NCBI GenBank assembly: GCA_910578105.1
Contig: CAJTPD010000002.1
Location: 269,269-333,268, forward strand
Reading direction: 5' to 3'
DNA from: an uncultured Odoribacter sp.
GTDB taxonomy: Bacteria > Bacteroidota > Bacteroidia > Bacteroidales > Marinifilaceae
DNA: 64,000 nucleotides
Position 1 is the first letter of the stretch. Every line of letters begins with the position of its first letter. Of this stretch, positions 34,855 to 44,761 are shown piece by piece. The notes beneath the pieces are model-generated. The model was not told the origin of the DNA and ran no database searches. It was given only the letters and a program-made list of their open reading frames with translations. The position numbers were made by a program, and so were the translations under genes.

Positions 34855-35238
34855 TTATAACTTTTCTTTCCCTTCTTTGGCTTCAATGCTTAAGGTTGCA
34901 TGGGGCACGGCACGGAGCCTTTCTTTGGAAATCAGTTTTCCTGTCACTCTGCAAATGCCATAGGTTTTATTTTCCACCCTGACCAAAGCAGCTTCCAGGT
35001 GACTGATGAATTTGGCTTGTCTTTGTGCCAGACGGCCGGCTTCTTCTTTAGAAAGCACGGAAGCTCCTTCTTCCAGCACCTTGAACGTAGGGCTTGTGTC
35101 GGCAATATCATTCCCATCGCTGCCTGAGATGACTCCTTTCAGCAAGTCGTAATCTTTTCTTGCCTTTTCGAGTTTTTCAAGAATAATTTCTTTGAATTCC
35201 TGCAACTCTTCGTCTGAATATCTGTTTTTTTCTGCCAT
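34855..35238 (-). CDS. TraR/DksA-family protein with incomplete zinc finger
   Basis: The 127-residue protein (from the ATG at 35238, MAEKNRYSDEELQEF) has an N-terminal coiled coil and a C-terminal YGICRVTGKLISKERLRAVP segment. This matches the DksA zinc-finger region, YGxCxxCG...RLxAxP, but the second cysteine is threonine and the last CxxC is TLSI, leaving one of four cysteines. DksA-type proteins enter the RNA polymerase secondary channel and modulate rRNA and stress promoters. The family membership is clear; zinc binding is doubtful. The longer frame to 35295 is less likely. Confidence 0.85.
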   Translation of the reverse strand: MAEKNRYSDEELQEFKEIILEKLEKARKDYDLLKGVISGSDGNDIADTSPTFKVLEEGASVLSKEEAGRLAQRQAKFISHLEAALVRVENKTYGICRVTGKLISKERLRAVPHATLSIEAKEGKEKL

Positions 35239-35325
35239 AGCTTGTAAGTTTTGGTCTAAGTTAATAATTTTTTGTCCTTTCTTACGATAGTCCAAAAATA
35301 TTGTTTTACCAACCTTTTGTTCCGG

Positions 35326-38300
35326 TTAGATTTTTTCAATTTTGATAAATGTGCGGATTTCGTCAATTTCCACTTCTTTTGTATTTTCGTCACGGGTATC
35401 AGTCAATTGGATATTTTCGGCCAATACCTGACTGGCGATATATGAGGAAAAATGTTCGACCGCTTCGTTGATTTCCGCATGCCGTCCAATTGCCAGTGTG
35501 ATTTTATCCGTTACATCAAAATCACTTTCTTTACGCAGATTCTGTATGCGGTTGATTAATTCCCGGGCAATTCCTTCTTCTCTCAGTTCTTTCGTGACAT
35601 TGATGTCCAATGCAACGGTCAGCCGGCCTTCATTGGCTACTAACCAACCGGGAATATCTTCCGAAAGTATTTCTACGTCTTCCAGCCCCAATTTGATGGT
35701 TTCATCTTCGATTGTCAGGTTGTAACAGCCGTTTTTCTCGAATTCGAAAATATCACTTTGTTCCATTCCGGAGACAAGGGCAGAGATTTGCTTCATGTAT
35801 TTTCCGTACTTCGGTCCTAAAGTTTTGAAGTTGGGTTTAATTTTTTTCACCAATACTCCGGTTGTGTCTGTAATGTATTCGATTTCTTTTACATTTACTT
35901 CCGAGAGGATGATATTTTTTACGGCATCCAATTGACCAAGCATCTGTTCGTTCAGGATAGGAATAATCAATTTGCTCAGCGGTTGACGGACACGGAGCTG
36001 TACTTTACGCCGTAATCCCAGGACCATGGATGATATTTTTTGAGCCAGTTCCATCCGCTCTTCCAGCAAACTATCGATTAATTGTTCATTTGCTACGGGG
36101 AATGTTGTCAAGTGTACACTTCCGGTGTGGCGTCCTGTTACTTTATTCAGGTCATGGAACAGTTTATCCATATAGAACGGAGCTATCGGAGCCGATAAAA
36201 TAGCTATGGTTTCCAGACAAGTGTATAAAGTCTGGTAAGCGGATATTTTGTCTTGCGAATATTCACCGCCCCAGTATCTTTTTCTGGACAAACGAACGTA
36301 CCAGTTGGACAGATTTTCGATAACGAAATCCTGAATAGCCCGTCCGGCGCGTGTAGGCTCGTAGTTCTCGTAAGCATCCGTCACATTCTTTATCAAGCTG
36401 TTCAATAAAGATAAAATCCATCGGTCGATTTCCGGACGTTCCGCCATGGGGATTTCTGGCTCGGCATAATGAAATTTGTCCACATTGGCATACAAGGCAA
36501 AGAAACCGTAAGTATTGTATAAGGTGCCGAAGAATTTACGTTTTACTTCGTCCACTCCGGCTACATCGAATTTCAGATTATCCCAAGGCTGGGAGTTTGT
36601 AATCATATACCAGCGTAAAGGGTCGGAACCGTGTTCTTCGATGGTGGCAAAGGGGTCGACAGCGTTACCTAAACGCTTTGACATTTTGTTACCCTTGGCA
36701 TCCAGTACGAGACCGTTGGATATAATATTCCTGAAAGCTACGGAATCGAAAGCCATGGTGGCAATGGCGTGCAGGGTGAAGAACCATCCCCGGGTCTGGT
36801 CGACACCTTCCGCGATAAAATCTGCCGGAAAACGGAGATGTTGTTCAATATCCTCCCGGTGTTCGAAAGGATAATGTAATTGGGCGTAAGGCATGGCACC
36901 CGAATCAAACCACACGTCAATCAGGTCTTTTTCCCGGAACATTTTTTGTCCTGTGGGAGAAACCAGTATGATGTCGTCAACATAGGGACGGTGCAAGTCT
37001 ATTTTGTCGTAATTTTCTTTGGAATTATCACCGCAAATAAACCCTTTGTAAGGATTTCCGGTCATAAATCCGGCTTTTATTGATTTTTCAATCTCTTCCA
37101 TTAATTCGGCTACCGAACCGATACATTTTTGTTCGGTACCGTCTTCACTAATCCAGATGGGGAGCGGCGTACCCCAATAGCGGGAACGTGAAAGGTTCCA
37201 GTCCACCAGATTTTCCAGCCATTTCCCGAAACGTCCTTCTCCGGTGCTTGCCGGTTTCCAGTTAATGGTTTTATTTAATTCTATCATGCGGTCCCGCACA
37301 GCAGTTGTTTTGATAAACCAGGAATCCAGAGGATAGTATAATACCGGTTTATCGGTGCGCCAGCAATGCGGATAGCTGTGTTCATGTTTTTCCACTTTGA
37401 AAGCCTTGTTTTCTTTCTTCAGCATCACCGAAAGGTCAATATCCAGTGTGGTATCCGTATCAGTGAGCGCGGGGTCATAGGCATTTTTGACAAAGCGTCC
37501 GGCATATTCGTTGTAAAGTTCTTTATTGACGTTGTTTTTTACAAATTCCGGATCGATGTCTTCCAGCATGTACATGCGTCCTTGTTTATCCACCATCGGC
37601 TGTTTGTTGCCGTCTTTATCGGTGAGGAGCATCGGTGCTATACCGGCAATTTTAGCAACCCGGTCGTCATCGGCACCGAAAGTGGGGGCGATGTGTACGA
37701 TTCCGGTACCGTCTTCGGTCGTCACGTAATCTCCGAGGATTACTCTGAAAGCATCTCCTTCCGGCCGCATCCACGGTATTAACTGCTCATACCGTATTTG
37801 TTCCAGTTCCGTACCTTTGAATTCTCCGATTTTTTTGAAAGGAATCAGTTTGTCGCCTTCTTTGTAGTCTTCCAGAGCAAGGTCCGCAGCTTTCGGATTA
37901 AAATAGGCTGCAAAGCGGTCTTGTGCCAGGATGACGGTTACAGGAAGTGAAGTATACGGATTGAATGTTTTTACCACGTAATAATTGATATTCGGACCCA
38001 CTGCCAGGGCAGTGTTAGACGGTAAGGTCCACGGAGTAGTTGTCCAGGCCAGGAAATAAACTGTATCGCTTGCCGCAAATAATTTTTCCGATTTTTCGTC
38101 CCGGATAATTTTAAACTGGGCGACGCAGGTTGTATCTTTCACATCCCGGTAGCATCCCGGCTGATTAAGTTCATGTGTGCTTAATCCGGTGCCTGCTGCC
38201 GGAGAATAGGGCTGGATGGTATAGCCTTTGTATAAAAAGCCTTTGTCGTAAAGTTTTTTCAACAAATGCCATAATGTTTCAATGTAGCGGTTGTCGTAGG

Positions 38301-38754
38301 TGATGTACGGGTTTTTCATATCCACCCAATAACCCATTTTTTGGGTCAGGTCTTCCCATTCTTTGGTGAATTTCATGACTTCAGAACGGCATTCTTTGTT
38401 ATAGTCTGCCACACTGATGGTTTTTCCGATGGCTTCTTTGGTGATGCCCAATTTTTTTTCAACACCTAATTCAACAGGCAAGCCGTGGGTATCCCATCCG
38501 GCTTTCCGTTCTACCAGAAATCCCTGCAAGGTTTTGTAGCGGCAAATGACGTCCTTAATGGTCCGGGCCATAACGTGATGGATTCCGGGCATGCCGTTTG
38601 CAGAAGGTGGTCCTTCAAAAAAAACAAAAGAAGGATGACCTTCCCGGGTCTTCAGACTCATTTCGAAAGTTTTGTTTTCTTCCCACGTTTTCAGAACTTC
38701 TTTGTTTACGCCGGAAAGGTCCAAACCTTTGTATTCAGGAAATTTCTCGTTCAT
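35326..38754 (-). CDS. ileS: Isoleucyl-tRNA synthetase
   Basis: The 1142-residue class I synthetase charges tRNA-Ile. It has the HIGH-equivalent GIHHVMARTIKD in FFEGPPSANGMPGIHHVM (near residue 55), a CP1 editing domain between residues 190 and 400, the KMSKR signature NKMSKRLGNAV, and an anticodon-binding C-terminal region. Length fits the long (eukaryotic-like, mupirocin-resistant-type) IleS form. The upstream leader is about 110 bases from a -7 box (38872-38879, minus strand). No T-box is visible in it. Confidence 0.96.
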   Translation of the reverse strand: MNEKFPEYKGLDLSGVNKEVLKTWEENKTFEMSLKTREGHPSFVFFEGPPSANGMPGIHHVMARTIKDVICRYKTLQGFLVERKAGWDTHGLPVELGVEKKLGITKEAIGKTISVADYNKECRSEVMKFTKEWEDLTQKMGYWVDMKNPYITYDNRYIETLWHLLKKLYDKGFLYKGYTIQPYSPAAGTGLSTHELNQPGCYRDVKDTTCVAQFKIIRDEKSEKLFAASDTVYFLAWTTTPWTLPSNTALAVGPNINYYVVKTFNPYTSLPVTVILAQDRFAAYFNPKAADLALEDYKEGDKLIPFKKIGEFKGTELEQIRYEQLIPWMRPEGDAFRVILGDYVTTEDGTGIVHIAPTFGADDDRVAKIAGIAPMLLTDKDGNKQPMVDKQGRMYMLEDIDPEFVKNNVNKELYNEYAGRFVKNAYDPALTDTDTTLDIDLSVMLKKENKAFKVEKHEHSYPHCWRTDKPVLYYPLDSWFIKTTAVRDRMIELNKTINWKPASTGEGRFGKWLENLVDWNLSRSRYWGTPLPIWISEDGTEQKCIGSVAELMEEIEKSIKAGFMTGNPYKGFICGDNSKENYDKIDLHRPYVDDIILVSPTGQKMFREKDLIDVWFDSGAMPYAQLHYPFEHREDIEQHLRFPADFIAEGVDQTRGWFFTLHAIATMAFDSVAFRNIISNGLVLDAKGNKMSKRLGNAVDPFATIEEHGSDPLRWYMITNSQPWDNLKFDVAGVDEVKRKFFGTLYNTYGFFALYANVDKFHYAEPEIPMAERPEIDRWILSLLNSLIKNVTDAYENYEPTRAGRAIQDFVIENLSNWYVRLSRKRYWGGEYSQDKISAYQTLYTCLETIAILSAPIAPFYMDKLFHDLNKVTGRHTGSVHLTTFPVANEQLIDSLLEERMELAQKISSMVLGLRRKVQLRVRQPLSKLIIPILNEQMLGQLDAVKNIILSEVNVKEIEYITDTTGVLVKKIKPNFKTLGPKYGKYMKQISALVSGMEQSDIFEFEKNGCYNLTIEDETIKLGLEDVEILSEDIPGWLVANEGRLTVALDINVTKELREEGIARELINRIQNLRKESDFDVTDKITLAIGRHAEINEAVEHFSSYIASQVLAENIQLTDTRDENTKEVEIDEIRTFIKIEKI

Positions 38755-38871
38755 TGTTGTATGTGTTTAATTGTATCCGATGATAATAAGAGCTGTCTAA
38801 CGAGGGATGCTCATCTGTCAAAAATCTGCCTTGAGATATTGACACACCTTACTTATTTTAATAATCAAGCG

Positions 38872-38879
38872 CAAATATA
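38872..38879 (-). promoter_or_regulatory. Promoter -7 box for ileS
   Basis: TATATTTG on the minus strand, exact -7 consensus, about 117 bases upstream of the ileS start. A -33 TTTG is not evident. Confidence 0.5.
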
Positions 38880-38923
38880 TTATTTTTTGAATGGAATTGG
38901 AATAAACCGGCTGGTAAAATTAG

Positions 38924-38955
38924 TTTCTCTTTTCTGGTTGAATGTTTTATATTTG
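38924..38955 (+). promoter_or_regulatory. Promoter of gmd-fcl
   Basis: TTTC (38924-38927), 20 bases, TATATTTG (38948-38955), 21 bases before the ATG at 38977. The -7 is exact; the -33 differs in one base. Confidence 0.65.
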
Positions 38956-38976
38956 CAAAAACTTAAACTGTGTAGC

Positions 38977-40134
38977 ATGAAGAAAAGAGCATTGATTACC
39001 GGGGTTACGGGACAGGACGGAGCCTATCTTTCAGAATATTTGCTGAGTAAAAATTATGAGGTTCACGGTATAAAACGCCGTGCTTCTTCGTTTAATACGG
39101 AACGGATTGACCATATTTATCAGGACCCGCATATGCAGGACCGGGATTTTATTCTTCATTACGGAGATTTGACGGATAGTATGAATATTACTTCGGTTAT
39201 TCAGGAGGTACAGCCCGATGAAATTTATAATCTGGCGGCAATGAGTCATGTGAAAGTTTCGTTTGATACGCCGGAATACACGGCTAATGCTGATGGGTTG
39301 GGTACGCTCCGGATTCTGGAGGCTGTCCGTTTATTGGGGCTGACCCGGAAGACCCGTATTTATCAGGCGTCGACTTCCGAATTGTATGGTTTGGTGCAGG
39401 AGATTCCGCAGTCCGAACGTACTCCTTTTTATCCCCGTTCTCCGTATGCAGTTGCAAAGTTGTATGGCTATTGGATTACTGTAAATTACCGTGAAGCTTA
39501 TGGTATGCATGCCAGTAATGGTATATTGTTTAATCATGAGTCGCCAATTCGCGGGGAGACTTTTGTGACGCGTAAGATTACGATGGCCCTGAGCCGTATT
39601 GCATTGGGAATGCAGGATTTGTTGTATCTGGGAAATATGTCCAGCAGGCGGGACTGGGGGCATGCGAAGGATTATATCCGGGCGATGCATTTGATTTTGC
39701 AGCAGGAAAAGCCGGATGATTATGTGATAGCCACCGGAGTTACAACTTCTATCCGTGATTTTGTCCGGATGGCGGGGACCTATATTGGGCTGGAGGTATC
39801 TTTTGAAGGAACCGGACCGGAGGAGAAGGGGTATATTTCTGACTTGGATGAAAAGGTGTTTACGTCACGTATCGGGGAAGCTTCTCTGGAGTTAGTGAGG
39901 GAAAAAGTGCAGAGACATAAGGCTATTGTTGCTGTTGATCCGCAGTATTTCCGGCCTACAGAGGTAGATTTGCTGCAGGGAAATCCGGAAAAAGCCCGTA
40001 AAGTGCTGGGATGGCAACCTGAATATGATTTGTCTGCTTTGGTTGCCGATATGATGGAGAGTGATATTCTTTTGATGAAAAAAGAGCATTTTTTACAAGA
40101 AGGCGGTTATCGGATAAAAAGCTATTTGGAATGA
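38977..40134 (+). CDS. gmd: GDP-mannose 4,6-dehydratase
   Basis: Gmd converts GDP-D-mannose to GDP-4-keto-6-deoxymannose, the first step to GDP-L-fucose. The 385-residue SDR has the Rossmann motif ALITGVTGQDGAYLSEYLL and the catalytic YAVAKLYGYW (Y-x3-K) after STSELYG. A much longer frame extends upstream to 38485 but lies within ileS on the other strand and has no family similarity, so 38977 (MKKRALITGV) is the start. It overlaps fcl by four bases (ATGA). Confidence 0.95.
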   Translation: MKKRALITGVTGQDGAYLSEYLLSKNYEVHGIKRRASSFNTERIDHIYQDPHMQDRDFILHYGDLTDSMNITSVIQEVQPDEIYNLAAMSHVKVSFDTPEYTANADGLGTLRILEAVRLLGLTRKTRIYQASTSELYGLVQEIPQSERTPFYPRSPYAVAKLYGYWITVNYREAYGMHASNGILFNHESPIRGETFVTRKITMALSRIALGMQDLLYLGNMSSRRDWGHAKDYIRAMHLILQQEKPDDYVIATGVTTSIRDFVRMAGTYIGLEVSFEGTGPEEKGYISDLDEKVFTSRIGEASLELVREKVQRHKAIVAVDPQYFRPTEVDLLQGNPEKARKVLGWQPEYDLSALVADMMESDILLMKKEHFLQEGGYRIKSYLE

Positions 40135-41210
40135 TACGGAAAGATGCAAAAATTTATGTTGCCGGGCATCGGGGATTGGTAGGTTCGGCTATATTAAACA
40201 ATCTCAGACAAAAAGGATATTCCAATTTTGTAACCCGGACCCATCAGGAACTGGATTTAACCGACCAGCGGGCCGTTGCTGATTTTTTTGTAACCGAAAA
40301 ACCGGAATATGTATTTCTGGCTGCTGCGAAAGTTGGAGGAATCGGGGCGAATTCTGTTTATCGCGGGCAATTTATTTATGAGAATCTCATGATTCAGAAT
40401 AATGTAATACATTATTCTTATTTGAATGATGTCCGGAAATTGTTGTTTTTGGGGAGTACTTGCATTTATCCGAGGGAGGCTCCTCAGCCGATACCGGAAA
40501 ATGCTTTGCTGACCGGTCCGTTGGAGTATACAAATGAACCTTATGCATTGGCTAAGATTGCCGGAATACGGATGTGTGAGAGTTATAATTTGCAATACGG
40601 CACAAATTATATAGCGGTTATGCCTACTAATTTGTATGGTCCCAATGATAATTTTGACCTGGAATGTTCGCATGTTTTACCGGCTATGCTGAGAAAGATG
40701 TATCTGGGAAGATGTTTGTTTTATAAAGATTGGGAGACTATCCGGAAAGATTTGGGAAGGTTGCCGGTGGAAGGGGTGGACGGAGATGCTTCTGTTGCTG
40801 AGATACTGTATGTTTTGCAAAAGTACGGTATTACAGACCGGTCGTTGGAGTTGTGGGGTACCGGTACTCCTTTGCGTGAGTTTTTGTGGAGTGAAGAGAT
40901 GGCCGATGCTTGTGTGTATTTGATGGAACAGACGGATTTTAAAGATATTTGCAGGGATGTGGATGGGAAAGAGGTCCGGAATACCCATGTCAATATAGGA
41001 ACCGGGGAAGAGGTGACAATAGCCCGGTTGGCACAATTGCTGCGGGAGGTAACCGGATATCCCGGCGAATTGAAATTTAATGCCGGAAAACCTGACGGAA
41101 CGCCCCGGAAGCTGACGGATGTCACTAAGCTTCATGCTTTGGGATGGCATCACCGGATAGGTTTGGAGGAGGGGGTACGGCGGCTTTATGATTGGTATCT
41201 GTTGCAGTGA
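40131..41210 (+). CDS. fcl: GDP-L-fucose synthase
   Basis: Fcl epimerises and reduces the Gmd product to GDP-L-fucose. The 359-residue SDR has IYVAGHRGLVGSAILNNLR, STCIYP and the catalytic YALAKIAGIRM (Y-x3-K). It is longer than the E. coli enzyme because of an insert around residues 205-230 (RKDLGRLPVEGVDGDASV), as in other Bacteroidales. The pair provides fucose for surface glycans, and the next two genes are glycan enzymes. Confidence 0.95.
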   Translation: MIRKDAKIYVAGHRGLVGSAILNNLRQKGYSNFVTRTHQELDLTDQRAVADFFVTEKPEYVFLAAAKVGGIGANSVYRGQFIYENLMIQNNVIHYSYLNDVRKLLFLGSTCIYPREAPQPIPENALLTGPLEYTNEPYALAKIAGIRMCESYNLQYGTNYIAVMPTNLYGPNDNFDLECSHVLPAMLRKMYLGRCLFYKDWETIRKDLGRLPVEGVDGDASVAEILYVLQKYGITDRSLELWGTGTPLREFLWSEEMADACVYLMEQTDFKDICRDVDGKEVRNTHVNIGTGEEVTIARLAQLLREVTGYPGELKFNAGKPDGTPRKLTDVTKLHALGWHHRIGLEEGVRRLYDWYLLQ

Positions 41211-41259
41211 GATTATTTTAGTGCAGGTCATACGTGATTTATTGTTTATTTAAATTTTG

Positions 41260-41267
41260 TATCTTTG
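41260..41267 (+). promoter_or_regulatory. Promoter -7 box for the methyltransferase/GT2 fusion gene
   Basis: TATCTTTG, exact -7 consensus, 27 bases before the ATG at 41295. It overlaps the longer frame start at 41265, which therefore is not used. Confidence 0.65.
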
Positions 41268-41294
41268 CAGAATTTAATAATAGATAACAGGTGT

Positions 41295-42728
41295 ATGATT
41301 TCTATGGCAGCTAATAAAATTGCTATCCGGGATTATTTTAATTCAATTGCGGCAAAACGGAAAAAGTGGAAGAAAAGAAATAGTTATTACAATCGTTCGC
41401 TGGAGAAATATTTTTCTTTTATCATTCCTGCAGGCAGCAGAGTTTTGGAAATAGGTTGCGGCACAGGAGAGTTGCTGAATGCTGTGCAGCCGTCTTACGG
41501 TTTGGGTATTGATTTTGCCGGAGAGATGATTCGGATTGCCAGGGAAAGTTTTCCGCATTTGCATTTTGAGACTGATGATATAGAGGATTTGAAGTATTTG
41601 CCCGCAACGGGTGAAAAATTCGATTATATTATTTTATCCGACCTGACGATGTCTCTTTGGGACGTCCAGGCTGCTTTTGAGAATATCAGGAAGGTTTGCC
41701 ATCCCCGGACCCGAATCGTTATTTCAAATTATAATTATTTGTGGGAACCGTGGCTGAAGCTGGCGGAGAAAACGGGCCTTAAACAGAAACAGCCGAATCA
41801 GAACTGGCTGGCCGCAGGAGATGTGAAAAACCTGCTTGGTCTGGAAGGATTTGAAGTCATCAGAACGGAACGGAAGCTGTTGATTCCTTTTTTTATTCCT
41901 TTGGTCAGTTTTATTTTTAACCGTTTTTTTGCCAATCTGCCTTTTTTCAATCAGATGGATTTGGTTAATCTGATTGTTGCACGCCCGTTGGAATTGAAGG
42001 AAGAACGGGAGTATACCGTATCCATAATTGTTCCGGCACGTAATGAGAAAGGCAATATTGAGAATGCCATAACCCGATTGCCTGACTTTGGTGCTTCGCA
42101 GGAGTTTGTTTTTGTGGAAGGACATTCTGCCGACCATACTTATGAGGAAATGCTCCGGGTGCAGGAAAAATATAAGGATAAAAATATAAAGGTATTGGTT
42201 CAGAGCGGGAAGGGAAAAGGAAATGCAGTGCGTGAAGGTTTTGAAGCTGCTACGGGGGAGATACTTTTTATTTTGGATGCCGACCTTACAACACCGCCGG
42301 AGGAGATGCCCAAGTTTTATGAAGCGTTGAAGAAGAACAGGGGGGAATTTATTAACGGATGCCGTCTTGTATATCCGATGGAAAAACAGGCCATGCGTTT
42401 TCTGAATTTGATAGCTAATAAAAGTTTCGGAGTTCTTTTCTCGTATTTGCTGGGACAACGGTTGAAAGACACTTTGTGCGGTACCAAAGTGCTTTTCAAG
42501 AAAGATTATGAGGAGATTCGTAATAACAGGAAATATTTCGGGAATTTTGATCCGTTCGGGGATTTTGATTTATTGTTCGGAGCGGCAAAACTTAATCTCA
42601 GAATGGCAGAGATTATTGTCCGTTATAAGGACAGAGAATATGGCTCTACACAGATTAGCCGCTTCCGTCACGGCTGGTTGCTGATAAAAATGTGTGTGTT
42701 TGCAGCCAAGAAAATAAAGTTTATTTAG
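41295..42728 (+). CDS. SAM methyltransferase / family 2 glycosyltransferase fusion
   Basis: The 477-residue protein joins two domains. Residues 1-220 are a class I methyltransferase: VLEIGCGTGELLNAV is the SAM-binding glycine motif. Residues 240-477 are a GT-A transferase with VSIIVPARNEKGNIENAI and the acidic FILDADLTTPPEE, in the dolichol-phosphate mannosyltransferase style. It could methylate and build a lipid-linked sugar in one polypeptide. I chose the ATG at 41295 because a -7 box is at 41260-41267; an ATG at 41304 is also possible. A GT39-type gene follows. Confidence 0.85.
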   Translation: MISMAANKIAIRDYFNSIAAKRKKWKKRNSYYNRSLEKYFSFIIPAGSRVLEIGCGTGELLNAVQPSYGLGIDFAGEMIRIARESFPHLHFETDDIEDLKYLPATGEKFDYIILSDLTMSLWDVQAAFENIRKVCHPRTRIVISNYNYLWEPWLKLAEKTGLKQKQPNQNWLAAGDVKNLLGLEGFEVIRTERKLLIPFFIPLVSFIFNRFFANLPFFNQMDLVNLIVARPLELKEEREYTVSIIVPARNEKGNIENAITRLPDFGASQEFVFVEGHSADHTYEEMLRVQEKYKDKNIKVLVQSGKGKGNAVREGFEAATGEILFILDADLTTPPEEMPKFYEALKKNRGEFINGCRLVYPMEKQAMRFLNLIANKSFGVLFSYLLGQRLKDTLCGTKVLFKKDYEEIRNNRKYFGNFDPFGDFDLLFGAAKLNLRMAEIIVRYKDREYGSTQISRFRHGWLLIKMCVFAAKKIKFI

Positions 42729-42786
42729 TTAAAAATTGAGATATACAGCCGGGCCGGCAGTGCAGGTTGGCTTATTATTAATCCGG

Positions 42787-44754
42787 ATGTCGTTTATGGG
42801 AGCACAGAAAATCAGTCAAAGAGGAAACAGAACGGGGCAGACAATTTCCCGTCCGTCAGAAAATACATTTGTAGAAAAGTTAAATGCGTTTTTGGATAAG
42901 CGGTTGACGTTTCTTTTTTTTCTTTCTTTAATTTTCATAGCCATTCTGAGCTATGCATTGTTTGATGTACGGATTAGCCTTTCCGGTGATGATTCGGCAT
43001 ATATTGAGCGCGGAAAGAGGTTTCTGGAGTATGGGAATTATCCGGGTTATCAGGGACCTTTGTATCCGGTTTTTCTGTCTTTTTTCATGGCAATATTCGG
43101 AATGAATATTGTTTTGCTGAAAGTTGTTTCTTTGTTTTGTATTCTGGGTTTTCAGACATTTACTTTTCTGACACTCAGACATCGGGTACCGGCTTTGTTA
43201 ACCAGTGCTGTGCTGTTGCTGGTGGCTTTTAATGCGGAAGTGTTGTATTATGCCAGTCAGACTTATAGTGAGGCATTTTATCTTTTGTTGGTGGCCTGGG
43301 CATTGTGGTTTTATATCACTCATTTTGCAGACCGGAATAAGGATTATACCAGAGGTAAACAGGTGGGGATGGCATTGATTCTGGCTGCTATTCTGTTGTG
43401 TATGGGGTTGGCGAGGAGTATCGGATATATAGGCATAATAGTGGTCTTGTTGTTTGGTCTCTGTTACCGTAAATATTGGAAAGACACCTGGCTGATAGCA
43501 GGTGCTTTTGTATTTGTGTATTTAGTTTGGTCTTTACTGAAATGGATGTTGTGGGGAAAAGGCGGTGCGGAGTTTTCCGGACAATTGACCATGCTGCTTC
43601 AGAAAGATGTTTATAATGCGAGTGTGGGACAGGAAGATTTGGGAGGATTTCTGGGACGGTTTTGGGGAAATATGAAAAATTATATTTCGTTTCATTTTTA
43701 TGAAATACTGGGTTTGCGTAAATACACCAGAGAAATGCCTGTCTCTGCTTTGGTTTCCGTAGTGACTTTTGTGTGGGGCGTAGTTGGTTTGGTGGTGTCC
43801 TGGCGGAAAAATAAAGTGATATTCCTGATGGGGTTGTATGCCGGTGGTTTTCTGGTGCTCACTTTTTTTATTATGCAGGTGTTTTGGAATCAGGGACGTC
43901 TGATTGTGCCTGTTTTGCCTTATTTGTTGTTGTTGTTATTGTCTGCTTTGTATTATTTTCCGGACCGGAAATGGAGGTCCGCTATGCATGTGGTCTTGCC
44001 TTTTGTGATTGTGCTGGTGTTTATGACGGAGACAGGGCGTTTATCTGCTAAGGTGAAAGAAGTCAGTAAAGTTACGGATAAGTATTACGGGCTTACTCCG
44101 GATTGGATGAATTATATCAGGGCAAGCGAATGGGCTGCAAAAGAATTACCTGAGAATGTTGTTGTGGGTTGCCGGAAGCCTTCTATTTCGTTTGTATACG
44201 GAAACGGACGTCAGTTTTACGGAGTGATGAATGTTCCGACAGGATCGGCGGAAGAATTATTGAAACAATGCCAGGATTCTCCGCAGGAGTATGCTATTAT
44301 TGCGGTCGGTGAATTAGAAAAGCAGCTTCCGGTGTCTTTGGTCGGTTTTCTGAAGGACAATACAGAGGCTTTTTATTTTAATGGTCAGCAGACTTTGCTG
44401 GTTATTAAAGGCGAGGCTGCTCCTATGGCTGATTTTAAACATCTTCTGGAAACTGCTCAGGTAAAAAGGGAAGAAAGCATAACGTTGAAAGAGAAAGATT
44501 TTGTAATTTATCCGGACGAGTTGTTGCAAAAATTAAAGGAAAATTCGGTGGATTATATTCTGTCTGCCAGTTTGCGTGCCGATCCTGCCCGGAAAACGAA
44601 TCGGACAATTAATACTGTAGAGCGGTATATGGGATATATCAGTCAAAAGTATCCGGAGGCTTTTGTGAAAGTGGCACAAGTGGGGTCTGATGATAATGAA
44701 CCGGCAATTATATGGAAGATAAATTATCCCCAATTGCCGGACCGTGTGCGATAA
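42787..44754 (+). CDS. GT39-like polytopic glycosyltransferase
   Basis: The 655-residue protein (from the ATG at 42787) has a hydrophilic N-terminal stretch and then about ten membrane helices, with the luminal acidic site SGDDSAYIERGKRFLEYGNY after the first. This is the protein O-mannosyltransferase/ArnT-like layout that uses polyprenol-phosphate sugars. The upstream GT2 domain could make that lipid-linked donor, so the two genes may work in series. The last third is a periplasmic domain. Its stop is 7 bases from the convergent aspartate kinase stop. The ATG at 42796 is another possible start. Confidence 0.83.
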   Translation: MSFMGAQKISQRGNRTGQTISRPSENTFVEKLNAFLDKRLTFLFFLSLIFIAILSYALFDVRISLSGDDSAYIERGKRFLEYGNYPGYQGPLYPVFLSFFMAIFGMNIVLLKVVSLFCILGFQTFTFLTLRHRVPALLTSAVLLLVAFNAEVLYYASQTYSEAFYLLLVAWALWFYITHFADRNKDYTRGKQVGMALILAAILLCMGLARSIGYIGIIVVLLFGLCYRKYWKDTWLIAGAFVFVYLVWSLLKWMLWGKGGAEFSGQLTMLLQKDVYNASVGQEDLGGFLGRFWGNMKNYISFHFYEILGLRKYTREMPVSALVSVVTFVWGVVGLVVSWRKNKVIFLMGLYAGGFLVLTFFIMQVFWNQGRLIVPVLPYLLLLLLSALYYFPDRKWRSAMHVVLPFVIVLVFMTETGRLSAKVKEVSKVTDKYYGLTPDWMNYIRASEWAAKELPENVVVGCRKPSISFVYGNGRQFYGVMNVPTGSAEELLKQCQDSPQEYAIIAVGELEKQLPVSLVGFLKDNTEAFYFNGQQTLLVIKGEAAPMADFKHLLETAQVKREESITLKEKDFVIYPDELLQKLKENSVDYILSASLRADPARKTNRTINTVERYMGYISQKYPEAFVKVAQVGSDDNEPAIIWKINYPQLPDRVR

Positions 44755-44761
44755 ACTGAAA

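Noticed and set aside
38755..38871. T-box leader of ileS
   Set aside because: The roughly 110-base leader has no AGGGTGGNACCGCG-type element and only a weak GAGC/GCTC pairing.
38485..38976. N-terminal extension of the gmd frame
   Set aside because: The stretch lies antisense to the ileS N-terminus and then covers an AT-rich intergenic gap with the promoter at 38924-38955. The family start is at 38977.
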